Position numbers and translations under genes: made by a program. The notes beneath the pieces are model-generated. The model had not been told where the DNA came from. It saw only the letters and a list, made by a program, of their open reading frames with translations, and did no database searches. Below, one piece after another: positions 46,191 to 58,969 of a DNA stretch of 64,000 nt. Origin of the DNA: Rapana venosa. Lineage: Eukaryota > Mollusca > Gastropoda > Neogastropoda > Muricidae. Location: assembly GCA_028751875.1 (NCBI GenBank), contig CM054143.1, positions 66,913,977-66,977,976 of the forward strand, written 5' to 3'. How positions within the stretch are numbered: position 1 is the first letter of the stretch; each line of letters opens with the position of its first letter.

Positions 46191-47360
46191 CAAAATTGTA
46201 CTATGCGTTATTCTAAATCTCCATTGTGTCCTTAAATCAAAATACTAGACTAGAAATGATCACTGAAATCAAACATGCTGTTCATTTATTGTCGTTGAAA
46301 GGCATCAGTGTTACTTTTTGCTGGGTTCCTTCCCACTGTGGGATCATTCCTAATAAATGGGTCGATAGAACTGCGCGACGAGGAGCACACAATGTTGAAG
46401 GATCACTTTTAGTCACTATTCCGTTAGACTTGCGAGAGGGTTATGTACTTTTAAAGCATACTTCCTATGATAAGGCAATTTAAAAAATTGCAAAATTCTA
46501 ATTGCCATTACACTCAAAATTGCCTGAATATGATGGATGTACAAAACACTAAGCGTTTCTTTGCAAAGCCATCTAGGTCTGCTTTTAGAAATATCTCAAG
46601 CCTGGCACATAGATTCCGTTTAAATGCTCTTCGCACAAAATACTGCAAGAATATACTATGCATGTGGGGAAAACAAATTAGTATCAGAATCTATTTACGG
46701 GTTGTCCTAGAATTAAAGAAATCTTTTTATCACACTGAAAAAACGTTACTTTAGAATCATCTTAACGTTTAAAAAAGCACCAAAAACAAAGATAGATTCT
46801 CTGCAAAATTTTCTGAATTCTCCCTTCACAGCCCAATGGGTTATCTTCCCTGTGAGGGATCCCCCCTGTTTCAAAGCTTATCAGTCATGAACTTTTTCGT
46901 AAACCCTCAAAATGCCCGGGTTTTTTACCCCAGTTTTGGGTGCAAAATTCTACCGTACTTTGTTTTAAAAGCTTTTCCCCCAAAAGTATCCATTTTCGGC
47001 TTTTTATAGTATAGTTTTAAATTTTAATTGTTAAAACCACAATCTTTTGTTATTTAAATTTTGTTATAGATCTGTTGTTATTTTAATTTTTTATAGTATC
47101 GTTTTTATTTTTTATTATAGTATCTGTTTTTATTTTAATTGGTATAGCCCTGTTGTTATTTAAATTTGTTATAGTATCTTTTTGTTATTTTAATTTTTTA
47201 AAGTATCTTTTTTTTTAAATTTTAATTGTTATAGTACTATAGTTATTTAAATTTTTTGGGGGTTTTTTTTTCTACTTGTTACCCCTTGCCCTTTTTCTAG
47301 TTTTAAAAACTTTTAAATTTTTGATTAACCCCCCAATTTAGTCCTTCAAAAAGCGGGCCC
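46191..47360 (+). mobile_element. 3' part of a LINE with RNase H domain
   Basis: Near 46235-46450 the + strand reads ISVTFCWVPSHCGI followed by NKWVDRTARRGA, the characteristic end of an RNase H domain in I/Jockey-type LINEs. A C-terminal piece RNISSLAHRFRLNALRTKY lies near 46595. A 3' untranslated-like tail follows with a TTTTAATT/ATAGTATC minisatellite at 46985-47255. The 5' part is absent, replaced by the RTE-like LINE that ends at 46190. Confidence 0.7.
46985..47255. repeat. AT-rich minisatellite in a LINE tail
   Basis: About seven to eight degraded copies of a unit containing TTATTTTAATTTGTTATAGT and ATCTGTTG, unit about 32-35 bases. Confidence 0.8.
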
Positions 47361-47399
47361 CTTTTTTTTGGGTTTTTTTTTAAAAAAACTGTATTTGCT

Positions 47400-47433
47400 T
47401 GGGTCATTTAAAAATTGGAAACTCACTCACTCC

Positions 47434-47465
<32 letters not shown>

Positions 47466-47532
47466 CGCACGCACCCCACGCACGCACCCCCGCACGCACG
47501 CACAGACACGCACACAAAAACACACACAAACG
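47400..47532. repeat. CA/GCAC microsatellite
   Basis: A CACACA tract followed by GCACGCAC and CACGCACACAAAAACAC-type repeats. Confidence 0.9.
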
Positions 47533-47539
47533 GTGGGAT

Positions 47540-50330
47540 TGCAGGGGGGAATTGCCATCATTCTAAAAGAAAATTTTAAAAACCCCTCTCTTTTTTTCAT
47601 TCAAAACCTTTTCAATTCTCAATAAAATCTTTTAATTTTGCGAAATAAAACTCAACCAACCGGGCCATTTCAATTACTATCTGCTGCCTTACCGTCCCCC
47701 CCCACCGTAAAAAAAACCCTTTAAAACCCCCCAAATTCTTCTCTTTTTCCCCAAATTAATTTCCCCAGTCCCCTTCCTCGACCAAAAAAAAACCCGCCTC
47801 CTTCCCCATTTAAAAACTTAAATTTTTTTGGTGACTTCAACTTCCTTTTTTGAAAACCCCAAGCTTCTCCAGATGTCAAACGCCCTTTCCTTTCTCGGGC
47901 CCAAACCCCATTCTCTAAACCAAAACTGGTAAACGAAGAAACGCACAACGGGTAAATTTAGACTCTAAATTACTAATGTTTCCTTTTCAATCTTGCCCAC
48001 ATTTTTATTCTGTCACCGACGAACGCATTCCGATAATTCCGCCATTCTTTTCCATCTCAACAAAAAAACCTGCCCAAAAAGGAAAAAATTTTTTTAAATC
48101 GTCGCAATTTTAAAGGGCCCTTTAAAGACATCATACCTTCTCTTCCCAACCCTTCCAACTTTTTTCCAAAACCTCGGACCACCTGACCTCTCTGATAAAC
48201 ATAATACTTTTCTCCCCCAAACCCTGCTTGATGAGAAATGCACCTCCAAAACTGATCATCTCCTCCCGCCCAAAAACCCTGTGCCCCAAGGTATACCCAA
48301 GACATCTGAAAGCGAAGCGAAAAAAACGCCGGCAACTAAACGGCAGGGGGGAAAGTCAAAAACCCCGAAATCAACAAACGTTTTTCCAAAAAACAAAAAA
48401 ACAAATCAAACTTTAAACCCCAGCAGCAAAGACAGACTACTACCCCTTCCCAAATTCTCTGTGCTACATCCATAAAACCCTTTTTTTTCCTCACTTCAAA
48501 TCTCCTTGGACTGCAAAAACAACCCTCTGCCTAACCCCCCAAAAGCCTGTCTGAACTTCCATCCATATTTTTTTTCCTTTTTTTCAGAAAGTTCGAAAAA
48601 ACGCCCAGACTTGATCAAACTCTTTTCCCAAAACCCTGCGCCCCCCCTGAACCCCGGGTTCACTGGCATTTTCCCTCTCTTTTCCTTCCACCCACAATTT
48701 AAAAAGAAATCAGGGAAAATTCTGAAGGAAATGCCCTATAAAATCATGCAATCTTAAACCCATCCCCTGCTCCGGGTTTTCTCAAAAACCCCTTCCACAA
48801 TTTGTCCCATTATCACTAAAATAGAAAACTCATCTTTTCGGGTCGGGAAAATTTTTTCCATCAGCTTTTTAAAACAGCAATAGTACACCCAAACTAAAAA
48901 AGGGCACGCCCTCGATCCCAACTTTCTAGAATTAAAAGGCCTGTCCAAACTTCCCCTTTTTGTCTCTAAAGTACTAGAAAAAGTTGTTCTCAAAAAAGCC
49001 CAAAGCCCACCTTCATTCCAAGATCTTTTTCCCATTTTTTTCAGTCTCCCAAACCCCCCAACCCCCACAGCACCGAAACCACCCAGTCCATACTTTAGAT
49101 ACACTTCTACTTGCTTCGATCGGGAAAAAAATCTCCCCCCTAAACTCTTCTTGACTTATCTGCAGCCTTTGACCCCATAGATCACTCAATTTTTCCCCTT
49201 TCCCCCGCCTCCAAAAAAACTTTTTGGAAATTAAGGGCCAACACCCCACCGGGTTATTTCATACCTCACAAAACCGGTTCCAGAAATTTAAATTGTAAAA
49301 AAAAATTCCCAATAAAAAACCTGACAAAATGGAATGTGGAGTCCCGAAGGGATCATCCGGGGCCCCCTTTTTCCCCTTTCTCTTTTACACGCTCCCCCTC
49401 TCACAAATAATATACAACCCCCCCAAAGATCATAAAATTTCTATCCCAAAGATACTAAATTCAGTGCACGATATTTTTGAAAATTTCCCTTTCCCTCCTA
49501 AACAAATAGTCCTTCTCCCTTCAAGACTTTTAAAAACGGATGACTCAAAAACAAGTTACAACTTAATGCCGAAAAAAAACCGAACCCAGCCCCATAGGGA
49601 CCCAACAAAAACTTTCCTCTATAAAACAAAAATTTCAATAGTTTTTCGGCAAAACGTCAAATTCCTTTGTCCAACTCTGTGAAGTTTTTAGGAGTAGTTC
49701 TTGAAAAACACACTCTCTTTGAAAAAAATCATCCCCCAACCCTGCCCCTGTCCTTTTGCTATATAAAATTACGACGCATAAGCGCGATTCGCAAGTTCTG
49801 TCCACTGATGAAACTTCAAACCTGTCACAATCTCTCATTCTTTCACGTTTAGACACTGAAATTTCCCTTTTTTGGCTGGCCTAAAAACATCATCTGTCCA
49901 CTCTTTTAAAACCCCAAAAAAACCTGCAGCTCGACTGGCCCCTAAGAAAAAAAAAATCGAACACACCACTCCTCTTCGGGCGACTCTTCACGGGTTTTGC
50001 CGTCTCACAAAGACGGGAAAGTATAAAATAAATTTACCCTCTGTTTAAAATGTCTCCACAAAATCTGCCCCCCTTTTAAACCTGTAACTGTTTTTAAAAC
50101 CTGTACACCCCATTTTCGTTCCCTTCTTTTTCGGGCCCGCAATATTTGTGTTTTGGGAAAAACCCAAATTTCCCAAACAAACCACTTTTGGGGGCCTTTC
50201 GCTCCTTCTCTTTTCTGGTCCATCCACCGGGAAAAGACCTCCCCTTTCATTTCGTCAAAACCCTTTTCACTTGTTTCCCTTTTCAAATCCAGCCCCCAAA
50301 ACACATTTAAATTCCTACCGAGATTTTCCC
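47540..50330 (+). mobile_element. CR1/Jockey-type LINE, degenerate
   Basis: Pieces in order include KAKRKKRRQL near 48309 and SSKDRLLPL near 48424. FFSESSKKRPDLIKLFSQNP lies near 48580 and ILKEMPYKIMQS near 48720. An RT core piece GVPKGSSGAPFF (normally GVPQGSVLGP) is near 49340. VKFLGVVLEKH is near 49680 and FSGPSTGKRPPLSFRQNP near 50205. That is the usual CR1-type order from endonuclease linker to RT to C-terminal tail. Many deviations look like sequence corruption; for example Trp in the PSTW motif reads GGG. Confidence 0.7.
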
Positions 50331-51014
50331 CCCCACATATCTTCCCTAATTTTCAACATTTTTAAACCTTTCTAAGTTTTTGTTCTTTTTGTGTGTGTTT
50401 TGGGGTGTGTGGGGGTGTGTTTGGTGGTGTGTGTGTGCGCGTGCGCGTGCCCCCTTTGCGTTGCTTTGCGTGCGTAGTGCGCGCGCAGGGTTTGAAATCT
50501 TTTGGGAAGGGAGATTTTTGCATGCCTTTAAGTGTTGAGTGCAAGCGCTTCGTTTTGTTTTTTTTCTACAAGATTCAGCGCTATAAAAATTCCATAAATT
50601 ATTATTTTTTATTAAACACACCTCACCCACCCCACAAACACCCCCATGCTCAAAATGCAAAAAAGTCGCGCACACACACAAACAAAACACTCACCCCCAC
50701 TTTACATACCACACATAATAAAAGGCCGCCCCAATAAAACCCAAATCCAATTTCTCAATATATTTACACACACACACACCCCACACCACACTACACACAC
50801 ACACAAACAAAACACACACGCGCACGAAACGCGAAACGCACGCACCACGCACGCACACACGAAACCGCACGCCCCCAAACGCACGCAAAAAAAAAACGCA
50901 CGAACGCACCCCACGCACGCAAAACAGGGCCCCGCACGCACGCACGCACACACACACACACACACACACAAGTCCTTAGGAAAGGGTAAAGGTAAAGGAG
51001 CCCCAAAAACCTAT

Positions 51015-51260
51015 AAAAGGTCGTAGGGGAGCGGGGCGTCAGAGACCTCATTTCCCTCTGGGGCCCACATATTGAGGGGGGGCCCCCATCTCCCCTCCCT
51101 CCCATTGGCTCCCTACCTTCCCTGACCCTAAAGAGGGCGGGAAACCCTTACAGCGGGGTGAACGGGGGGAACTGTACTAAAAGCCAAGGCGCGCAAACGT
51201 CCCCCACCCCACGGGTTAACCACCCGACGTTTGCTTAATTTGGCGGGGGAAAGCGAGTGC
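51015..51260 (+). repeat. SINE-like dispersed repeat, copy 2
   Basis: GGGGCCCACATATTGAGG, CTGACCCTAAAGAGGG, CAGCGGGGTGAACGGGGG and AACTGTACTAAAAGCC follow the order seen at 32930-33177. Confidence 0.7.
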
Positions 51261-53644
51261 CCCAAACCACTGATCAACCCCGCCCCCTTTTGGATGAGAC
51301 TAAAAGTAAACTCCTGGGGTTCCGAATGAAAGCAGAAATCTTTCGCCCCTTTCCACGGGTTTTAATTATCATTCCCTTTTTTTTAAATTGCAAATGTTTT
51401 CTTAAAAAGATTCTTTAAGAAAATGTAAAAAACCCGAAAATCTTTTCCCAAACAAAATTGACAACCCCCTTAAAAGAAAACCCAAAAAAATTGTTTTTTA
51501 GCGGAAAATTTTAAAGGCTTATGCAAAAAAACCCAAAAAACATCCCTTACCGCCAAACACAATTCGCCCGCACAACATTCAAAAAAATTCCCCGGCAAAA
51601 CGTTTTGGTCCCTCTATTTTTACTTCGGGAAAAATTTTTAATTTTTTGGGGTCTTAATCACAACCCCCCTTTTAAAGTAAAAAAAATTCATCCCCAAAAA
51701 AAACCTGCCCCCATTGCTCCTTCAATTACCGCTTCATCTTTCCCAAAGGTTACCTGTCCCCAAAAGGAAACCATAAACTTCCCCTTTAAAAATTCCCCCC
51801 CACCGCCCCCCATTGGGAATTCCCCCTTCCCCCTTCTTTTCCTGGCCAGCTCAATCCCCCCTTTAAAACTAAAACAAAACTTTCCCGGCCCCTTTTTTGT
51901 TTTTTCGAAAAAAAATCGGAATGATCCCTCTCTTTCGAAATTCATACTTTTCCGGCCAAAAGGGAGATTAAAACCTTAAGTTTCTGTCCCCCCTTGTTTG
52001 AACCTTTTTCCCTTCCCCAAAACCCCCGGCCCCCAACCAACCCCAAACCCCACCCCCCCACCCCCCCCCCCCCCCCCCCCAAACCCCCGGGGTTTTAAAC
52101 AAAATTTTTGTTGGTTTTTTGGGGCCCGGGGGGTTTTTTTGTTCGGTTGTTGGTGGTTTTTTGGTTTTAAAAGGGGTGTTTTAAAATTTCCCCCAAAGCG
52201 CATTTTTTTAAACCAAAATTTCATTTTGTTTTTTAAAATTTCTTCCCCGGCCCTAAAAAACCCCCCGGGGGGCCCCCCCCCCCCCAAACACCCCCCGGGA
52301 GGGAACCCCCTTTGGGTTTGGTGGTGCCCCCCCCAAAAAACCCCCTTGTTTTTGGGGGTTTTTTTTGGTTTGGTCGTTGGTTTTTATGGTAACCAAAACC
52401 CCCCCTTTTTCCCTTTTCCCCCACATCAGGAAACAACCTTTTGTGTGTGAGTGGGTTATTTGTTGGGGGTTGGGGTTGCGTGGTGGGGTTTTGCGTGCGT
52501 GTGGGTGTGTGTGGGTGTCGTGTGGTGTGTATGTGTGCGTGTGGCGGGTGTGCGTGTGTGTGTATGTGTGCGTGCGTGCGTGTGTGTTGGTTGCATTGTG
52601 TGTGTTTGTGGCGTGGTGTGGGTTTTTCGTGCGTGGGGTTGTGTTGGGGAATGTGTTGTGTGTGGCGTGTGTGTGTGTATGTGGGGCGTGTGTGGGGCGT
52701 GCGTTTTGTTAAATTTATGTGTGCGGCTGCGTGCAGTGTGGGGGTGTCGTTTTTGTGTGGTTGGGTTTGCGTGTGTTTGCGCGTGTTTGTTTTTTGTGTG
52801 TTTGGGGTGGTGTTTTTAAACCTTTTGATTTTTTAAAAAACCCCTTAGGTTTACATTTGAATTTGAAAAAACTTTTAAATTTGTGCATGCGTGTGTGTTT
52901 ACATTTGAATTTGTAAAAACTTTTAAATTTGTGCGTGCGTGTGTGTTTACATTTGAATTTGTAAAAATCAAATTAATTGTAACGGGCTGCAGGTAAAAAA
53001 GCCCTGGGAAATAAGAAACCCTTTTTGTTTTTTTTTTTTGGGGGGGGGGCAAGATATATTTCTGAAATAAATTCCATGAAATTTATTACATTTTTAATAT
53101 TATTATTTTTAATTTTGTTTTTTTGGGTTTTCCCCGGGGGAATGGAGGACAAAACTGAAAAAAGGGGCATACACAGGGGAACTGGATGCATTTAAATTCC
53201 CCTCATCCTTAAAATAAAAGAAAAAATTATATAATTTTTTAAAACATTAAAACCCAAAGGAATGTTGCCTTCCAAAAGGGCAAACTTCAAACAGGATCCC
53301 TTCCCAATGCTGTCAGAAATCCTGGGGAAAAGGCTGGTTGTTTCTGAAACACACAAAGCACCAAAAAAATACTTAAAATCCCTTTTAAGAGACAAAAAAA
53401 AAACAAACGGCAAAATTTAAAAAGAAAAAAACCCAAACCACCTCTCCAAAAAAAAAACAACAACAAAAAACAACAACAAATGGGAAAATCCAAAAGAAAG
53501 AAAAAAAACCCCAACCATGTGCCCCCCAAAAAAATCAAGCCCCAAAAAATCTGTTTTAACTGTAAATCGCATGACAACCACCCCACCACACACAAAACTT
53601 CCTTTGATTTGCACTCAAATAACAACCAAACCAAAAACAAACCC

Positions 53645-53742
53645 TAAACCCTAACTATATTTTAAAATATATATAAAAATATATATAATAATATATAAAA
53701 ATATATATAATATATATATATTATATATATATATAAAATCTG
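53645..53742. repeat. AT-rich tract (TATATA type)
   Basis: About 100 bases of ATATATAAAAATATATATAA-type sequence. Confidence 0.9.
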
Positions 53743-53989
53743 GGGTGTGTTTGGGGGTGTGTGTGATTTTTGAAAAATGAGTCAGGTTTAGGCCAAAGGG
53801 ATGGTTCCCCTTAAATCAAATATTCCCCAATGGTTTTCCTTTTAAAATTTTATCCTGTAGTGAAACCTTTTTTTTTTTTGAATCTTGGACCCAAAATCAT
53901 TTTTATGATTTAGAATGAAGTTGTAAAGGTTTTCCTGCACTTGTTTTTCCTCACTCTTTTTTTCCCCCAAATACACACCCCACACACAC

Positions 53990-54025
<36 letters not shown>

Positions 54026-56379
54026 CAAAACATAAAATACATACATACCTACCTACTTTCATGCAAGCAAACCTAAAAAACCCTAACCATATAATAATAT
54101 ATTTTATTTTTTTTTTTTTAAAAATATATACAGAATAATAATAATAAAAATGATAAACATAAAAAAAAATTTTACACCTTATACTTGCCCAAAAACAAAT
54201 CAAAGCGCTTTTATTTTAACCAGTCTTTCACATGCAGCCAGTTACAAGAATAGATATTTACAAAATTTAAATGTAAAAACAAAACAACACAACACACAAA
54301 ACACACACACCCCGGCCCTTGATTTTAAAAAAAAAAACCCCCCAAATTCTGTTGGGGACCCCTCCCCCAGCACAAAAGTTAGGGCAAAAAGAAAAAATGT
54401 AAAATGAAACCCCAACTGTGGGCAGGGTGCAATTTTTCTTTTATTTTTCACATCAGCAAATTTTCCCCTTTTAATTCTGAAGCTTCTTAAGGGTGAATGG
54501 CCAAAATCAACAGTAAAACCAACTGTTAAAAAATGATGGGTTATGGGATGGTGACTGTTTTTTAGAATTATAAATTTTTATAAAATCTGTGAAACACACA
54601 CACACACACAACACACACTGGGCCCAAAATTTTAAAAATAAAAAAAAACAATAATGAGAATTTTTATATTTCAAAAAAAAAAAATTTTTTTTCTTTGATA
54701 GATGGCTTTTATGAAAAACAGCAAAACCTTGCTTATTCAATGAACCCTCTGGAAAAAAAATTTTTTTACTTTTACTTTACTTCACACACAACACACAACC
54801 CACACCCACACACACACAACACACACCCCACACACACACTCTCTCCTCTCTCTCTCTCTCTTTCTGTCCTCTCTCCTCTTTTCTCTCTCTCTCTCCTCTC
54901 TCTCCCGTCTCTCTCACCTTTTATCATTTTGCTTTTAGTTAAGTGTAACCGATAAAAGGGTTCATACTTTTTTATTTTTAAAAAATTTTTTGGGCTTGTC
55001 GGCCCGTACTTAAGTTTTTTTAAAGAAGCCCCCATTTCAATATCTTTTTTGTTTATATGTAACAAGTATGTGTACAAATTTTTCAATGTTTAAAATGTTT
55101 TTTTTTTATGATTTTAAGTTTTGGTTTTTTGTTAAATTTTTTTTGGGTTTTTTTTTTTTTTTCTTTTTGGGGGTTTTTTTTGTTGTTTGTTTTTTCCCCT
55201 TTTTTTTTTTTTTTCTTCTTTTTTTCGTTTTTTTTTTTTAATTAATTTTTCCTTTTTTTGTTTGTTTTGGGTTTGGGGTTTTTTTTTTGGGGGGGGGGTT
55301 GGGGGGGGGGGGGGTGTCTTTAGGGTTTTTTTTTTGTTTTTTGTTTTTTTGTTTTTTTTTTTTTAAGGGGGGGGGGGTGTTTGAAAAAAGGGTTTTTTCC
55401 CTTATGTTTCTACTGTTGAGAGTTAATAAAAATAAATTTGGGGGTTTTTATTAAAATGCATCCCCAGGGGGGAAATTGATGTAAAAAAGCACATGAGTGC
55501 CCTTTTTCATTATCCTCGAAATAAAAGAAAATTTTTTTTCCCTTTCATTTGGGATTGGGCCCCCCATCCCACACACACACACCCCACACAAAACCCCCAC
55601 ACTTTCTCTTTCCCCAAAAAAAATTTCTAAAAGTAATGACAAAGGTTTTTTACAACCTAAAGAATAAGATCATTCATAACTAAAAAAAGCCAGTAAATTA
55701 CAAACAAAAAAAGCTAGAAAAATAAACTCAAAAGACTCTTTAAATATGCTGGCTTTGGGAAAACGAAACCCAAAAAAAAACAAAACCAAAAAGGTTTTTT
55801 TTCTTCCGGTTCCTCTACTTCCGCCAATCACAACTCTGTTTACAAATTTTTCGAAAACAAAGGCGGGAAAAAACCCGTATTGTTTTTGCGCACTTTTGTT
55901 CTCTTTGCAGACATTTTTACCGCTTTCCTCAGTAAGTACATGTAGTGCTTCGAATTTTTAGTAAGTGGGAGTATTTATCTGGGGAGTGTGGATTTTTCCA
56001 GAACATGACCGTAAAGCAGTTTAACAAAAAAAACATGGTCCTTTTTTGATTTTGATGGGGTTTTTTCCCCCAATTTGTTTAAAATATAATATACCTATTA
56101 TGTTTGAACGTGCTGTTGTTGTTGGTTTTTAAAATGAAAACCTGAAGAAAGTTAATTTTAAACCATATCATTTTTTAAAAACCCAACTTAGTGAAAATTT
56201 AAATAACTCCCGTTTCCACAAAAAAAACTAAAAAATTAAAAAAGATCTACACATGACCATAACATTTGGAGGTGTGATTCAGGCAGTAAATATCATATTA
56301 ATTGTTTTTAACCTAACTATGCTATCAAGGGGACGGGATACTCATGGCGGAGCCTCGCTTTTCCCCCCCCAATTAAGCA

Positions 56380-56605
56380 TCAACGAGCTTTGGTTTTCCA
56401 GTTGGTTGGGGGACCTTTGCGCGCCTTGGGTTCAGTACAGTTTCCCCCCGTTCACCCAGCTGTAAATGGGTCCCTTTCCCTCTTAGGGCCGGGAAGGTAA
56501 AGCCTCGAGGGAAGGAGATGGGCGCCGCCCTCAATATGCGGCCCCAAAAGAAGTGGGGGTCTCTGCGACTCCTCCCCTACCCACCTTAAAGGGTTTTTGG
56601 GACCC
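56380..56605 (-). repeat. SINE-like dispersed repeat, copy 3, inverted
   Basis: The reverse complement reads CAGCTGGGTGAACGGGGG, ACTGTACTGAACCC and AAGGCGCGC, matching copies 1 and 2 in order. Confidence 0.7.
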
Positions 56606-58969
56606 CTTTACCTTTTTCCCTTTCCTAGCTGTTCTCTATCTTGAATTTCCAACCCCTTTAAAAACCCCAATTTTTGGGAATTCATAGCCCTTATGTCAAA
56701 TTTTTGTGTATTAACTATAGTATTAATGTAATATATTTTCCCCTCTCACAAAATGATATATTGAGTAAGCAGTGAATTTGTTCTGTGTGGATGGGGGTTT
56801 TGGGGTGTGTATGTGTGTTACTGTGTGTGGGACAAAACAAGAAGGAGCAAGTGAATGTTTGTATGTACGTGTGTGTGTGTGCAAAAAAATGCTTGCTGTG
56901 TGTGTGTGTGCCCGCATGCTTTGGGGAGGATTGTTTCACTTAATACTGGGAAAAAAATTTTTTTTGAATTTTATACAGAAGGGTTTTAATGAACCCTGTA
57001 CTGGCCCAACGTATTAAAATAATAACCTTTTTGCCTGCGGCATTTGCTGTTCTGGAATGGCAGATAAACCATGTCTCTCCCACGCCACAGCTCTTTTCCA
57101 GAAAGTTGGTCATGTGTCCCCGACTTGCGAAAAACATTCTTTAAATTAAGGTTTATAACTTTCTTTTAAAAAATACTAATGATACTAAAAGAAAAACATT
57201 ACAGTATTTTTTAAACTCAATTTTTCATTTTCCCTTTTTAAAAGAATATACTTTTATGGGTACAATTTTTCAAAATTTTAAATTTACAGTATTTTTTTTT
57301 AAAATTTGCCCCCGTTTTCGGCCGGGAAAAAATTTTCCAAAATGCCCCGGCGGAAGGGTTGGGGCAAGACAACAAAATGCCAACCCAATTTTACGAACGG
57401 GGGTTTTCCCCGGGAAAAAAGGGTTTTTTTTTATTTCCAAAATTTGGGGGAAGGGGGTTAAGGGAAAAAAATTTTCCCTTTGGGGGACACCCCCTGACCC
57501 CGCATTTTGGGGGGAAAGGGAACCCCTTTCCCTTGATTTACACCCCGTAAAAAATTTTTTATTTTTTCAAAAATTTAAAAAGACAAAATTTGGGTTTTAT
57601 TTTTTTTGAAGAAAAACCGCAGGGTTCGGGGCCAAAAGGGCCCCTTGACCCCTGCTTTTTAGGAAAAAAGGGCCCAAAAACCCCCTTTAAAAAGAAAAAA
57701 ACCGAAAACATAAAATTATTTTAAAATTTTTTTTAATTTTTTAAATTTTTAAAGGTTTGGGGGTTTTCAATTGGGGTTTGTTTTTATCGTCCCCGGCCAA
57801 AAACCCTTTTGGGGGATTTGGGGAATTAAATGAAGGCCTCCACTTAGGGAAAAACCCCTCCAGAAAAAAAAAAGGGGATTTTTTGGCAAAAACCCGGGGT
57901 TTAAAAAAAAAAAGCAAAAAAACCGATAGGGTTTTTTTTTCCCCCGTTTCCCCCAAAGTTCACCCAGATTTTTCCCGCGGGTTTCAATGGTGCTTTGTTT
58001 TTTCTGTAAAAGGTTTTAGGGGAAAAGGGGGTCAACCATTCTCCCCAGGTTCCCCCTTTTAAAAAGAAAAAAGAAAACCCCGCCCGGGTTGGCCCTTTTC
58101 CCCCCTGGGCCCAATCCTGAACAGCCCCCCCCTGTTTTTCCCCGCCTTGGTCCCGGTCATTGCACCGGTGGGAAGGGTGTCCTGTGGAGTAGTGAGGGCA
58201 GGGTGTGTTTTTTTCCCTTTTTAAAAGGTCAAAAATGCCCTCGGGAAAATTTTTTTCCCCCCCGTTGGCCATGGCAAAAAGAAAAGAAAAACCCCCAACC
58301 TTTTTAAATTTTTTTGGGGCCCAAAAGTGTGCTGCCCCTTTGGAAAAGGCCCCCCCTGCTGGGGCTCTGGGAAAGGCACCCGGAAATTTCCCCCTGTGCA
58401 CCCAATTTTAATTTAAAAAAAAAACTTCCCTGTAAAAAAGGTTTGGCCCTTTAATTAAATTTCCTTTTTTCCTTTCAAATTTTGAAAGGGGCCTTTGAAT
58501 TTTGTGTTTTTCTTCATCTGGGGAAAAAAAATTTTTTTTATTTTCCCCACCTTGGGAAAAAACAGCTAAAACCTGAAAATATTTTTGGTAATTTATTCAA
58601 GATTTTTTTCTTAAGTTTAAAAAATTTTTGTTTGGCCCCGAAGTTTTGGAAAAACAGTATAAGGACCAAAAACCCAAAAATAAAAGGGGAAAACTGTTTT
58701 TAAAAACAAATTTCACCCCATTTTTTTTGCCCCCCAAAATTTTCATTTTACAATTTATAAAAGCCCCCCTTTTTAAAAAAATTAACCAGTAAAAAAATGT
58801 TTTGGAAAATTAAAATTTTCAAAATTTTTTTTTTGGAAGAATTTCATGCTTTTAAAAAAGCTAAAGGGTTTTGTTTTAAAATTTTTTGGAGGGGGTTTTA
58901 AATAATTTAAAAAAAAAAAAACTTTTTTTCTAAGCCAACACCCTTGGAAAAGGGAAAAAACTTACTGCT

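Larger units (their letters stand above)
50331..58969. other. Low-quality-looking sequence, no gene recognised
   Basis: Sequence dominated by short homopolymer runs (AAAA, CCCC, GGGG, TTTT) with few isolated bases. It contains SINE-like copies at 51015-51260 and 56380-56605, GT- or CA-rich tracts at 50395-50480, 50640-50975, 52440-52800, 53990-54025 and 54780-54845, TC at 54838-54915, and an AT tract at 53645-53742. Open frames of 60-150 codons here have extreme composition and no family match. Confidence 0.6.

Noticed and set aside
50646..52836. Val/Cys- or His/Thr-rich frames of 90-150 codons
   Set aside because: They arise from GT/CA repeats and homopolymer-rich, probably corrupted sequence.
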